Shown here: piece after piece, positions 1-6,479 of the stretch
Position numbering within the stretch: position 1 is the stretch's first letter
Layout: each line of letters opens with the position of its first letter
Virus record (IMG/VR): IMGVR_UViG_3300032285_001860
Coordinates: 1 to 30,980 of that record
From: a virus
Length of the DNA stretch: 30,980 nucleotides
Direction: 5' to 3' (one strand)
Notes under the pieces: model-generated
The model's input: the letters and a program-made list of their open reading frames with translations, nothing else
Database searches by the model: none
Told to the model about the DNA's origin: nothing
Program-made: the position numbers and the translations under genes

Positions 1-306
1 ATGGAAAAATCTCACGATACTATAGACTGCAAAATCATACTCTTGACCATTGAGGTCCTTAACATGATGCTCTTGCCAGTCGTTGAAGCGTTGATGCTGA
101 CGACCAAAGCCAGGGATCTCACCCCTCAGATGCGGAAATACATCCTCTTTTGGAGGTAGACAGAATCCTTGAATATCCTGATCGCTACTTCCATGAATTG
201 CAGCGCCATAACTCTCACTACCTACAATCGCAAGATAGGCCGTATTGTGCGGAAGCCACTTGGGGGGATGGATCAGCTGACGCTGATAAAGATTGTCCAG
301 TAGCAT
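1..306 (-). CDS. rlaP: RlaP-type nucleotidyltransferase, N-terminal 102 residues (cut by window edge)
   Basis: The reading frame opens at ATG 306-304 and stays open to base 1, so only the first 102 codons are present and the C-terminus lies outside. A purine-rich GAGGGGAG sits 9-10 bases before the ATG, and a near-consensus sigma70 promoter lies just upstream. Around residues 26-40 is the motif GSESYGAAIHGSSDQDIQGF, the G-S...D-x-D type active site of the DNA-polymerase-beta superfamily. The wording fits the predicted nucleotidyltransferase family PF10127 (RlaP), known as a partner of RNA ligases in RNA repair. The substrate is not known for phage members, and whether an RNA ligase gene follows cannot be seen. 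Family assignment is from recall of the motif. The truncation is the window edge, not a mutation. Confidence 0.72.
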   Translation of the reverse strand, partial: MLLDNLYQRQLIHPPKWLPHNTAYLAIVGSESYGAAIHGSSDQDIQGFCLPPKEDVFPHLRGEIPGFGRQHQRFNDWQEHHVKDLNGQEYDFAVYSIVRFFH

Positions 307-335
307 GGTTCAGTGCTCCCCTCTTGAATAGCAGC

Positions 336-364
336 AATATAAACTGGTTGCGGGGCAGTGTCAA
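336..364 (-). promoter_or_regulatory. Sigma70-type promoter for the RlaP gene
   Basis: The -35 TTGACA (359-364) is consensus. It is followed by a 17-base spacer and -10 TATATT (336-341). The RlaP ATG is 29 bases beyond the -10 box. Confidence 0.75.
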
Positions 365-378
365 CCGCTTTTTTCATT

Positions 379-642
379 TTACTTTCGTAAAGCCTTCTCA
401 ACCTTGACGCTCTTGCTGCCAGGTATAAGCACATTGTTACGCTTTGCAAAGAAATCGCCCAGTAGATCCCACAGACGCAAAAAAAGGAGAATAGGCCAAA
501 TAAGCACGCCAATCCAGACCTTCTTGAAATCATCTACTGTAAAATCAATACCTTCGCTGTAAAAATGGGTGTAAATTTCCCAAATGGTTACAGCTACTCC
601 AATAACCAAGTAAGAGACTAGCCAAACAAATAAAATACTCAT
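379..642 (-). CDS. Small membrane protein, 87 aa
   Basis: Unrecognised protein. Residues 1-22 form one strongly hydrophobic helix (SILFVWLVSYLVIGVAVTIW). A second hydrophobic stretch (VWIGVLIWPILLFLRLW) lies at about residues 42-58, after a short acidic loop. The C-terminus is basic (KSVKVEKALRK). The likely topology is two transmembrane helices. ATG 642 lies 3 bases after the TGA of the upstream 62-aa membrane protein, so the two are probably translationally coupled; the upstream bases give only a weak GGTGGA. Paired small membrane proteins in phages can be holin/antiholin or superinfection-exclusion factors, but nothing here decides that. Confidence 0.6.
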   Translation of the reverse strand: MSILFVWLVSYLVIGVAVTIWEIYTHFYSEGIDFTVDDFKKVWIGVLIWPILLFLRLWDLLGDFFAKRNNVLIPGSKSVKVEKALRK

Positions 643-645
643 TGT

Positions 646-834
646 TCAAATCCACCAAATCATTGCTAGAGCTATCACCATAAATGTGACCCCACTGAAC
701 AATAACCCGCGAAGGGTTCCCATCTGTTGCATACTAAATCGCATAGGCAAATCAGTGATATTGTCCATGGCTGCTATGATGGTGATGGGGGTCAACGCCA
801 TCAACAATCCAAAAAGGAGGAGCACACTATTCAT
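646..834 (-). CDS. Small membrane protein, 62 aa
   Basis: Unrecognised protein with two hydrophobic segments, at residues 3-22 (SVLLLFGLLMALTPITIIAA) and 43-62 (LRGLLFSGVTFMVIALAMIW), separated by a short polar loop. The predicted form is a two-helix integral membrane protein. ATG 834 lacks a good Shine-Dalgarno sequence. A TTGACT/TAAAGT promoter-like pair lies just upstream, and the 87-aa membrane gene follows within 3 bases. No function is assigned. Confidence 0.55.
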   Translation of the reverse strand: MNSVLLLFGLLMALTPITIIAAMDNITDLPMRFSMQQMGTLRGLLFSGVTFMVIALAMIWWI

Positions 835-841
835 ACTGCCA

Positions 842-869
842 ACTTTAGTGTGATACCTTCATAAGTCAA
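842..869 (-). promoter_or_regulatory. Probable sigma70-type promoter before the small membrane-protein pair
   Basis: -35 TTGACT (864-869), 16-base spacer, -10 TAAAGT (842-847). The TGA stop of the upstream 103-aa gene (866-868) lies inside the -35 box. Confidence 0.4.
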
Positions 870-1177
870 ACACTTAGTTGATGCCAAACTAGGAATTGAT
901 GCATTTGATCCGGTTGTATAAATCTGATTCCCAATGTAAGATCTGGATCAGTCTCAGCTTGCCAACCCATCTGTTGTAAAATCTCAATCAGTTGGATCAA
1001 CCTGATTTCACTTTCATACAACCAACGTTCTGCTAAAAAAGTGCGAGCATTCCATGAACCGGGGAACACCACCCCTATGCGATGGTGTATCCAATCCACT
1101 TTCCAGATGCGGCATTCAGTGAGTACCTTGACCCCATCTGATTCTACACTGGTCAGAGTGTGGATCCTGAAAGTCAC
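866..1177 (-). CDS. Hypothetical protein, 103 aa
   Basis: Unrecognised. The protein is rich in Trp and Ile (CRIWKVDWIHHRIGVVFPGS, then ERWLYESEIRLIQLIEIL), which suggests a small folded alpha/beta protein without membrane segments. The GTG start at 1177 overlaps the TGA stop of the upstream 187-aa gene by four bases (GTGA), a coupling arrangement. It is the last gene before the promoter at 842-869. Confidence 0.6.
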   Translation of the reverse strand: MTFRIHTLTSVESDGVKVLTECRIWKVDWIHHRIGVVFPGSWNARTFLAERWLYESEIRLIQLIEILQQMGWQAETDPDLTLGIRFIQPDQMHQFLVWHQLSV

Positions 1178-1737
1178 AACTGATTCCAGCTAAAAAGAGC
1201 ATTCACATGTGCTTGAGTATCCAACACACCCTTTAGCGTGGTTTGTGTGTCAGCACCTGGCTGCCAAGGTATAGCCACATCTTGATCAAACAAGATGACC
1301 TCCACGGGATGTATGTTGTGCTTGCACAAATGCACATATACTGTGGCCAAACAGTGTTCCAGTTCTGAATCCTTTATGTCAAACAACTCTTGTTGATTCT
1401 CTGCACCCTTCACTCGCTTATGTTGTAACATGTAATGTGTAAGGTATTCACTCCGGGTCAGATTATCCTCCACATGGATTTCTGCATAAACCCTGAACTC
1501 TCCTCCACCTTCATTCCGTTGTCTGAACATGCTGGTTAGGGCCACACTCTTGCCCACTTTGAAATATCCTCTGGCTTGCACACCTGTGTCCACATCCCAC
1601 AAATGTTGCCTGCCCCAATAAACCACCTGTCTATAGTAAGCCGGCTCTTCCAGCCAGCTAACCTTTACGTTTTCTCTACAAGCACGCCAATTACGATAAG
1701 CTTGGCTGCCAATGCCCTTTTTAATCTGAGATGCCAT
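1174..1737 (-). CDS. Hypothetical protein with weak GIY-YIG/T5orf172-like pattern, 187 aa
   Basis: ATG 1737 follows a good ribosome site (AAAGGGA, 7 bases). Residues 57-64 read GYFKVGKS, followed by a block around residue 80 (EFRVYAEIHV), a helix with basic residues, and QQELFDI near residue 116. This order (Y-x-V-G-K-S, then a strand, then E-x-F) resembles T5orf172/MUG113-type GIY-YIG nucleases, although the first GIY element is poor and the catalytic Glu is uncertain. Phages often carry such proteins as free-standing nucleases. An unrelated fold is possible. Confidence 0.5.
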   Translation of the reverse strand: MASQIKKGIGSQAYRNWRACRENVKVSWLEEPAYYRQVVYWGRQHLWDVDTGVQARGYFKVGKSVALTSMFRQRNEGGGEFRVYAEIHVEDNLTRSEYLTHYMLQHKRVKGAENQQELFDIKDSELEHCLATVYVHLCKHNIHPVEVILFDQDVAIPWQPGADTQTTLKGVLDTQAHVNALFSWNQL

Positions 1738-1764
1738 AAACCAATCCCTTTTAGACCATTCTGT

Positions 1765-1792
1765 ATCTTATTGGATTATGGCGTCAGATCAA
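1765..1792 (-). promoter_or_regulatory. Possible promoter for the 187-aa gene
   Basis: TTGATC (1787-1792), 16 bases, TAAGAT (1765-1770). A weaker match than the other promoters, but correctly placed before the ribosome site of the 1737 start. Confidence 0.3.
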
Positions 1793-2152
1793 ATTACTGT
1801 CATGTGCCTCCACAAATAATTTGAACCATCTGTCCTGCACACAGTAGACTCTATGATACAAGCAGATAAAGCAGGGCGGTAACTGGCATCCGCTGGCGGA
1901 AGGGATGGGGAACCCATCAGGAACGCAACCACATGGTCATTTCTGCTGACCGACCGGGAAGTAACCGCTGCTTCATGACCCAAACTCCACAGTGCGAGCC
2001 CGGAATATAAATCATCCCATTGGTGTGCTGCACCAAATACAAAATGGATCCCTCTGACGGTCACTGTCAAGGATCATGACTCTGATATGGTGACTGAATC
2101 CCAGTCAGAGTAGTCCGCTGTTAAACGTAACCCGTTTGAGATGTCAGACCCT

Positions 2153-2239
2153 TCAGGTACCGAACAACCGCCTGAGTCTCTTAATGAGACAGTCTGCAAA
2201 TTCAGTCTGTGTGAAGGCCCTATGCCAAGCCAGTTTCAT
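2153..2239 (-). CDS. Possible 28-aa basic peptide
   Basis: ATG 2239 is preceded by GGAGGAG at slightly short spacing. The 28-codon product ends in a basic amphipathic segment (CLIKRLRRLFGT). The ribosome site lies in the 3' arm of a 9-bp hairpin with one mismatch (CTCCCCCAT/ATGGAGGAG), so translation could be controlled by folding. It is too short to separate firmly from chance. Confidence 0.25.
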   Translation of the reverse strand: MKLAWHRAFTQTEFADCLIKRLRRLFGT

Positions 2240-2303
2240 TCTCCTCCATTATGCATGGGGGAGAGTGTGTCTATGCTCCTACCCTGTCCAAAAGATCAAG
2301 GTT

Positions 2304-2525
2304 TCAATCATGGCCATAAACCATCATCACTGATACTGCATCTTCACGGTGGCGGAATAACCAACCCAGGGGATATGTGATCCAGGAATCTCCGGCATCA
2401 CCCATGAGGCGAGAACAGTAGTGGGATACTTGTTCCCACTTGTTATATTCATCTAGACGAGATACTTTCACCAACCAGGGCCAGTCAGATCTTTCACTGG
2501 CAGTGAGCACCAGAAAAGCAGTCAT
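2304..2525 (-). CDS. Hypothetical protein, 73 aa
   Basis: Unrecognised. The ATG at 2525 overlaps the TGA of the upstream exonuclease gene (ATGA), so it is co-translated with it. The sequence is Trp-rich and soluble-looking (SDWPWLVKV, EYNKWEQV, WITYPLGWLFRH). It may be a small partner of the exonuclease, inferred only from the coupling. Confidence 0.55.
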   Translation of the reverse strand: MTAFLVLTASERSDWPWLVKVSRLDEYNKWEQVSHYCSRLMGDAGDSWITYPLGWLFRHREDAVSVMMVYGHD

Positions 2526-3094
2526 GGGCTCTTCTGGTCTCGCAGGTGTTCCAGCATTTTCATGAAGGTGTAGCCCTGCTCCCTGGCATCATCCAATGCA
2601 TAATGGTTATGACTTATGGTGGGATGGAACCAGTGCTGGGGCCAGTTCCTCTTGGTGGCATGGCGATAATTTCCTCCCAAGCAGACCCAGGCTAAAGTTT
2701 TCATATCAATGCAACTGAAACTGAAGGGACTACCACCGTCAAACCTGTTTGAATAATACCAAATCCAGCTGAAATCAAAGCCTGCAGGAAAAGCCACAGC
2801 TACTGGAACTCCGCCCAGGGTTTCCACCCAACTACGGAAATTTTTCATAACCATTGCTGGATCCTGTGTGTTTTGTCGGGTGGCCTCATACATTTCAGGA
2901 AACTTGCTCCAGAACTCAGTTTGTGTGCGAGGATGAGGTTGAGCCTCAGGCAGTAATTCCAAGTTGGCATAAAACTCGCCCAGTTCACCCTCGCCTTCGC
3001 GGAAGGCCACTGCTCCCAAGCTCAACATGCTGTTGAGTCCAGGACAAGGACCATCGGTTTCAATGTCAATGCTAATGTATATTTCTTTGTTCAT
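2522..3094 (-). CDS. DnaQ-like (DEDD) 3'-5' exonuclease, 190 aa
   Basis: The three exonuclease motifs are present: ExoI as SIDIETDGP near residue 10 (Asp10, Glu12), ExoII as PAGFDFSWIWYY near the middle, and ExoIII as HYALDDAREQ near residue 171 (His and Asp five residues apart). This is a DEDDh exonuclease fold of the DnaQ/RNase T superfamily. The polymerase in this window has its own proofreading domain, so this enzyme is more likely to act in RNA or DNA trimming. I chose ATG 3094 over the in-frame GTG 3103. The promoter -10 is only 7 bases before this ATG and there is no Shine-Dalgarno sequence, so the mRNA may be nearly leaderless. Confidence 0.82.
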   Translation of the reverse strand: MNKEIYISIDIETDGPCPGLNSMLSLGAVAFREGEGELGEFYANLELLPEAQPHPRTQTEFWSKFPEMYEATRQNTQDPAMVMKNFRSWVETLGGVPVAVAFPAGFDFSWIWYYSNRFDGGSPFSFSCIDMKTLAWVCLGGNYRHATKRNWPQHWFHPTISHNHYALDDAREQGYTFMKMLEHLRDQKSP

Positions 3095-3101
3095 AGTTGA
3101 C

Positions 3102-3129
3102 ACTATGACATAGAACAGTCATCTGTCAA
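3102..3129 (-). promoter_or_regulatory. Sigma70-type promoter for the exonuclease gene
   Basis: TTGACA (3124-3129), 16 bases, CATAGT (3102-3107). The TGA stop of the 340-aa gene is embedded in TTGACA. The start of transcription is expected near the ATG at 3094. Confidence 0.6.
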
Positions 3130-4148
3130 CCGAACCAGAGTTTTTGAACCTTATCCAAACCTTGTTGAATGCTGGCACGGTCACGATCTGCACGGGCCTG
3201 AGCGCTGGGTGTTTCTGCTTTGAGACGCTTGGGGTTGTTGATCTCAGCCACGGCCTTGGCCTCATAGCTGTGCCAGAACTTGGTGAGGAAATCTTGTGCA
3301 TTGGTGTAGTCTTTGAGAACACCCTTGCCAAACAAAAGGTTGTCTTGTAGTGCTTGCGCCAATCCATGTATGCCACGCACCATCACATTTATGTCAGGAT
3401 TGGGCCATTTTACTCCAGGATTGGCTTTGAGATCTGCATTCAACTGGAGATCTTCCAGGGGCTTGTCAGCAAGGTAAGTGAGCAAATCCAAAAACATGCG
3501 ACGAGGATTGTGAGTGATGGTGTGTATGATCACACCTTTTTGTTTGCTGAAAGGCACTGGAACACCATTGCTCAGCTTTATTTGCACTCCGGAATGTTGC
3601 ATGCTCATCATCAGCATACTGCCCAAAACACTGAACAAGTTACCATTGAGCAGACCCTTTACTCCACGGGGCGGAACACTGCGGGCTAGGCCCCATTCTG
3701 CCTTGTTGGGCTCATGCCACATAAAATCCACCTGAACCAATTCACCTGTGGGCAGTTCCAGTATGGGATGGCCAGGTGTGCTGGCTTCAGGTTGGATACC
3801 CTTGGGTTGATCTCGGGCCACCCATTCATCCCACATGTGATTCCATTCACTGCTGTAGGTGCTGTGACTGTGCTGCCAGGGATTGGGAGCCACCATCTGC
3901 AGGTCAATGTCACCATATTCTTTGGATTCAGGATCTTGCTGATAGTAGTGTCCACTGCCAGTGGGTGGGCCCAAATCCACTCTCAGATTGCTATCTTGCT
4001 GAGCCAACCAGTTGTTGAAGGACTTTACATGATCCTGCAACTGTGATAATGCCAGTTTGACTGTGCTGGGTCTGATTTGAGTCTGTTGGGTGGCAGTTGT
4101 TGCCCAACCGCCTTCTAGTAATGTTTGGAGTAGTGCATATGCTGTCAT
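3126..4148 (-). CDS. Nucleotidyltransferase-fold protein, 340 aa
   Basis: Around residues 63-84 the protein reads GSGHYYQQD...EYGDIDLQMV. This is the G-S and D-x-D signature of the polymerase-beta nucleotidyltransferase fold. A third acidic position (VQVDFMWHE) follows about 55 residues later. All three metal-binding acids therefore look intact. The C-terminal half is helical and lysine-rich. Possible roles are RNA 3'-end addition, nucleotide second-messenger synthesis or protein nucleotidylation; the sequence does not decide. ATG 4148 has no Shine-Dalgarno sequence and directly follows a perfect 7-bp inverted repeat (4149-4165). Confidence 0.72.
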   Translation of the reverse strand: MTAYALLQTLLEGGWATTATQQTQIRPSTVKLALSQLQDHVKSFNNWLAQQDSNLRVDLGPPTGSGHYYQQDPESKEYGDIDLQMVAPNPWQHSHSTYSSEWNHMWDEWVARDQPKGIQPEASTPGHPILELPTGELVQVDFMWHEPNKAEWGLARSVPPRGVKGLLNGNLFSVLGSMLMMSMQHSGVQIKLSNGVPVPFSKQKGVIIHTITHNPRRMFLDLLTYLADKPLEDLQLNADLKANPGVKWPNPDINVMVRGIHGLAQALQDNLLFGKGVLKDYTNAQDFLTKFWHSYEAKAVAEINNPKRLKAETPSAQARADRDRASIQQGLDKVQKLWFG

Positions 4149-4165
4149 GGTGTAATATTTACACC
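4149..4165. repeat. Inverted repeat abutting the ATG of the 340-aa gene
   Basis: GGTGTAA and TTACACC are perfect 7-bp arms around a 3-base centre, ending at the base before ATG 4148. The stop codon of the 74-aa gene lies inside it. It could be an operator or an mRNA hairpin. Confidence 0.6.
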
Positions 4166-4383
4166 AGCTTGTGGTTGACTGGTTGGCTCAGTATCCAATG
4201 TGCTTGATCATCAGGGTCAGTGAAAGTAAGCACAACTTTGACTTTTTGGGTAACTGCATCATCATGCACCTCAATACTCACAGAGTCGTAAAGATCTTCC
4301 AATTGTGATTCCAACATTGCCAACTTGAGGTCACTCAAACGATCATTATAAAACTCAAATACAATAGGCTCACACAAGTGCAT
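4159..4383 (-). CDS. Hypothetical acidic protein, 74 aa
   Basis: Unrecognised. A leucine-rich N-terminal half with heptad-like spacing (LSDLKLAMLESQLEDLYDSV) leads into a beta-rich C-terminal half (VTQKVKVVLTFTDPDDQAHW). It starts at ATG 4383, with no Shine-Dalgarno sequence, inside the 3' arm of a 7-bp inverted repeat. It lies 10 bases before the 340-aa nucleotidyltransferase gene, so the two probably share a transcript. Confidence 0.6.
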   Translation of the reverse strand: MHLCEPIVFEFYNDRLSDLKLAMLESQLEDLYDSVSIEVHDDAVTQKVKVVLTFTDPDDQAHWILSQPVNHKLV

Positions 4384-4407
4384 GTGAGTATTTAAATCAG
4401 CTCACAT
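4382..4407. repeat. Inverted repeat enclosing the start of the 74-aa gene
   Basis: On the minus strand the arms ATGTGAG and CTCACAT are perfect, with a 12-base AT-rich centre containing TTTAAATA. The stop of the 92-aa gene (TGA) and the ATG of the 74-aa gene both lie in the arms. Confidence 0.5.
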
Positions 4408-4680
4408 ATCGTTCTTGATAAACCTTTGTGCAAACTGTTCTGCATAATGATCCACATTGGCTTTTAAATGATCAATGCCGCCTGATGAGTGCAGCGCAGT
4501 GGTCTTCAAGAGAGTGTTCAGAACAACTGTGGGCAAACTCTGTTCAATCATTTCATATATTTTTTGCTTGCGGCCCAACTCCATGTCACGTGCGGCATAA
4601 GCCAGCATTTCGGCAACACGGCCTGTAATTTCAACAGCCAATTCACTCAGTTGTGTGGCAATGCTTGTGGAATCTGTCAT
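4402..4680 (-). CDS. Hypothetical helical protein, 92 aa
   Basis: Unrecognised. It is almost entirely helix-forming (ATQLSELAVEITGRVAEMLA, then KIYEMIEQSLPTVVLNTLL) and looks like a small cytoplasmic bundle. The ATG at 4680 is preferred to a TTG two codons upstream. Upstream are two overlapping promoter-like pairs. The gene leads a three-gene run with the 74-aa protein and the 340-aa nucleotidyltransferase. Confidence 0.6.
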   Translation of the reverse strand: MTDSTSIATQLSELAVEITGRVAEMLAYAARDMELGRKQKIYEMIEQSLPTVVLNTLLKTTALHSSGGIDHLKANVDHYAEQFAQRFIKNDM

Positions 4681-4685
4681 GACCA

Positions 4686-4726
4686 ATTATTGCAGATTAT
4701 TGCTCTTTAAATCAAATAAAAGTCAA
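4686..4726 (-). promoter_or_regulatory. Promoter-like region for the 92-aa gene
   Basis: TTGACT (4721-4726) stands 19 bases from AATAAT (4696-4701), and TTGATT (4710-4715) stands 18 bases from a second AATAAT (4686-4691). Neither spacing is ideal. The TGA stop of the preceding gene lies in TTGACT. Confidence 0.35.
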
Positions 4727-5028
4727 AGATTGGCAAGTTTCCATTCCAAAAGTCGGGGACAATAGGCACCAAAGATCAAACCTTCTTCGCGTCCATAGTT
4801 CACATAAAGGTTGTGGTCAGTTTTGTCATCAATTCCATATCGGCTACGAAAATAGTAAACACACCAGCCCACAGTTCGCAACCTCTGGGCTACCAGTCTC
4901 CAATCCAAAAGAAACACAAGCTGAGGATCGTTGGGATCAATCCCCAGCTCATGTAACAACTGTCTTAGTAACTGTCCACTCCTAGTCCATGGCTGATACG
5001 GAGTCATACCGCTTACAACCAGTTTCAT
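4723..5028 (-). CDS. Hypothetical protein, 101 aa
   Basis: Unrecognised. Starting at ATG 5028 gives MKLVVSGMTPYQPWTRSGQL, followed by a helical segment (LLRQLLHELGIDPNDPQLVF) and an aromatic C-terminal half. An upstream in-frame start would add 14 residues, but those codons overlap a 12-bp stem-loop that ends right before this ATG. There is no Shine-Dalgarno sequence. It follows the VWA gene directly. Confidence 0.55.
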   Translation of the reverse strand: MKLVVSGMTPYQPWTRSGQLLRQLLHELGIDPNDPQLVFLLDWRLVAQRLRTVGWCVYYFRSRYGIDDKTDHNLYVNYGREEGLIFGAYCPRLLEWKLANL

Positions 5029-5068
5029 GTGCGTGATTGACTCAGTTTGAATTTTACAAACTGCGCAC
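5029..5068. repeat. Stem-loop between the VWA gene and the 101-aa gene
   Basis: On the minus strand GTGCG-CAGTTTG, loop TAAAATT, CAAACTG, a 9-base bulge, then CGCAC ending one base before ATG 5028. All 12 pairs are perfect. There is no T-run, so an mRNA control hairpin or processing site seems likelier than a terminator. Confidence 0.5.
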
Positions 5069-5073
5069 ACACA

Positions 5074-6330
5074 TCAAACAGCTCCCACATCTGTAACACC
5101 AATATCCCGTTCATAGCGAACCCAGGATCCAAATTGCGGAACAATCTCTTTGTTATAGGGGTTGTTGATCAACCAAAGAACATTCTCACAATAGTCAGGC
5201 GGACCATGATCATAGCACTCCAGGTCAGTGAACACAATCAGCAGCTTGGGACGGATGTCATGCTTTTCATAGTAGTTCCAGAAGGCATAAAAATCTGTGC
5301 CACCACCACCCTTGGGTTCATAGCTGAGCATTTCTTCTGCATTCTCAGCAGTAAACACCTGACGGTTGTAGAGCTTGGTGTCAAACGTGCTCACGCCAAT
5401 ACGGAAACTGTGATACTGCTGCGTGATACCATACACCTCACTGAGGAAGTCCTGCGCCATTTCTGTGCTGATACTGCCGCTCTGGTCAATTGTGACTTCC
5501 ACGTCAATTTCCTCTTCCTTGATCAGGTTGGGGAAGATCACATCGCTGCCATGGTGGCGGCGATTAGGACGCTGGTAAGCATAGTCAGCAGTGATTTGGC
5601 TTTGAACCACTTCACGGATATAGTCACGCCAGTTGATCTTGGGCTCTACAAGGCCATCAATCAGGCGTGCAATACTGGCCGGCAGCTTGCCCTGTGCGGC
5701 CTGAGCAGCCTGTAGCACCTTGTCCTTGAGCTCTTCCCGGATCTTCTTGAGCTCTTCCTCGTCAATCTCAATGGGGATGCCATTGCCCTGCATCTGCTTC
5801 TTGCCGTCACCGTTCTGGGCATCCTTGCCCAGTTCCAAGTGAACGTCCAGTGTGAGCTGCTTCTTGGCTCCGCGCTTGATCAGATCATCATAAACTGCTT
5901 CACTGGTCCAGCCATAATACTTGGGATCATACAACCCCACGCGCTGGCTGCCCTTGTCCGCACCTTCTTTGATCTCTACAGGCTTGGTGGGCATAGCACC
6001 AATTTTTTCATGAATGAGCATGGCATTGATCACATAATCACTAGCCATATTATGCAATTGTGGATCACGGTGTCCGCGACGGCCCAAGTGGTCATATACC
6101 ACGTGCATCACTTCATGACACAGGACGAACACAATCTCATCCACTGAGAGTGTGCTAAAAAATTCCAGATTTACATAGATCTTGCGACCATCCACAGCAG
6201 CGGTGGGGATCCAATCTGCCGTTTCGATGGGCAGTTGCATGGTCAACGTTCCAAAAAAGGGCTGGTTAAACAGCAATTGGAGCCGCGCCTTTTTGATCTT
6301 GGTGATCACGTCTTTGCTATTTGCACTCAT
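5074..6330 (-). CDS. VWA-domain protein with metallopeptidase-like N-terminus (DUF2201 type), 418 aa
   Basis: The N-terminal half carries CHEVMHVVYDH with the zinc motif H72-E-x-x-H76. It is followed by an acidic, lysine-rich linker (about residues 160-215). The C-terminal half holds a von Willebrand A domain with an intact MIDAS, DQSGSIS at residues 282-288. This architecture matches the VWA-like proteins (DUF2201) that work with MoxR-type AAA ATPases, and the MoxR gene lies directly upstream in transcription. Such pairs are thought to act as remodelling chaperones; the phage target is unknown. ATG 6330 has a good ribosome site (GAAAGG) and its own promoter. Confidence 0.85.
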   Translation of the reverse strand: MSANSKDVITKIKKARLQLLFNQPFFGTLTMQLPIETADWIPTAAVDGRKIYVNLEFFSTLSVDEIVFVLCHEVMHVVYDHLGRRGHRDPQLHNMASDYVINAMLIHEKIGAMPTKPVEIKEGADKGSQRVGLYDPKYYGWTSEAVYDDLIKRGAKKQLTLDVHLELGKDAQNGDGKKQMQGNGIPIEIDEEELKKIREELKDKVLQAAQAAQGKLPASIARLIDGLVEPKINWRDYIREVVQSQITADYAYQRPNRRHHGSDVIFPNLIKEEEIDVEVTIDQSGSISTEMAQDFLSEVYGITQQYHSFRIGVSTFDTKLYNRQVFTAENAEEMLSYEPKGGGGTDFYAFWNYYEKHDIRPKLLIVFTDLECYDHGPPDYCENVLWLINNPYNKEIVPQFGSWVRYERDIGVTDVGAV

Positions 6331-6360
6331 TTGGCATACCTTTCGCTTGATAATACAGCT

Positions 6361-6388
6361 ACTATATAGGCTATCACGTATGTGTCAA
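6361..6388 (-). promoter_or_regulatory. Sigma70-type promoter for the VWA gene
   Basis: TTGACA (6383-6388), 16 bases, TATAGT (6361-6366). Confidence 0.7.
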
Positions 6389-6431
6389 CACTTAAAAGCA
6401 GCTTGATGGGGTTATGGGGATTATATGAGAC

Positions 6432-6450
6432 GAGGGGCACACTGCCCCTC
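6432..6450 (-). terminator. Hairpin terminator after the MoxR ATPase gene
   Basis: The perfect 8-bp stem GAGGGGCA/TGCCCCTC has a 3-base loop, 30 bases after the MoxR stop. The trailing strand is only moderately T-rich (CGTCTCATATAAT), so termination may be partial. Its position between the two promoter-driven genes supports the call. Confidence 0.55.
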
Positions 6451-6479
6451 TTCCCATCAACACCTGTGTGATCCAGTTC

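Larger units (their letters stand above)
1738..2303. other. 565-base gene-poor, inverted-repeat-rich region
   Basis: No convincing long gene. On the minus strand it holds several perfect or near-perfect short hairpins: CTCCCCCAT/ATGGAGGAG (loop GCATA), GTCTC/GAGAC (loop ATTAA), TGACTG/CAGTCA, GGTG/CACC, GGTCA/TGACC and GATGGG/CCCATC (loop TTC). A TTGACA at 2065-2070 has no good -10. The only open frames are a 28-aa ORF at 2153-2239 and a TTG-initiated 93-aa frame whose start coincides with that TTGACA. It may contain a structured RNA. I tested several hairpins against the tRNA pattern and none fits. Confidence 0.45.

Noticed and set aside
1789-2070. 93-aa TTG-initiated frame on the minus strand
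   Set aside because: No ribosome site, unusual composition, and the TTG start coincides with a TTGACA. The stretch is full of inverted repeats, so an RNA or regulatory region is preferred, though a gene is not excluded.
2146-2220. Possible tRNA, because CCTTCA and TGAAGG enclose about 75 bases
   Set aside because: The anticodon-like loop lacks U33, the T-loop lacks the TTCRA pattern, and the D-arm is absent.
2136-2380. Two plus-strand frames in the gene-poor segment
   Set aside because: They are on the opposite strand to all other genes, have no ribosome site, partly overlap the 73-aa gene, and have Cys/Pro/His-rich composition typical of shadows.
5047-5715. 222-aa plus-strand frame
   Set aside because: Antisense to the VWA gene, with no ribosome site and no recognisable motif.
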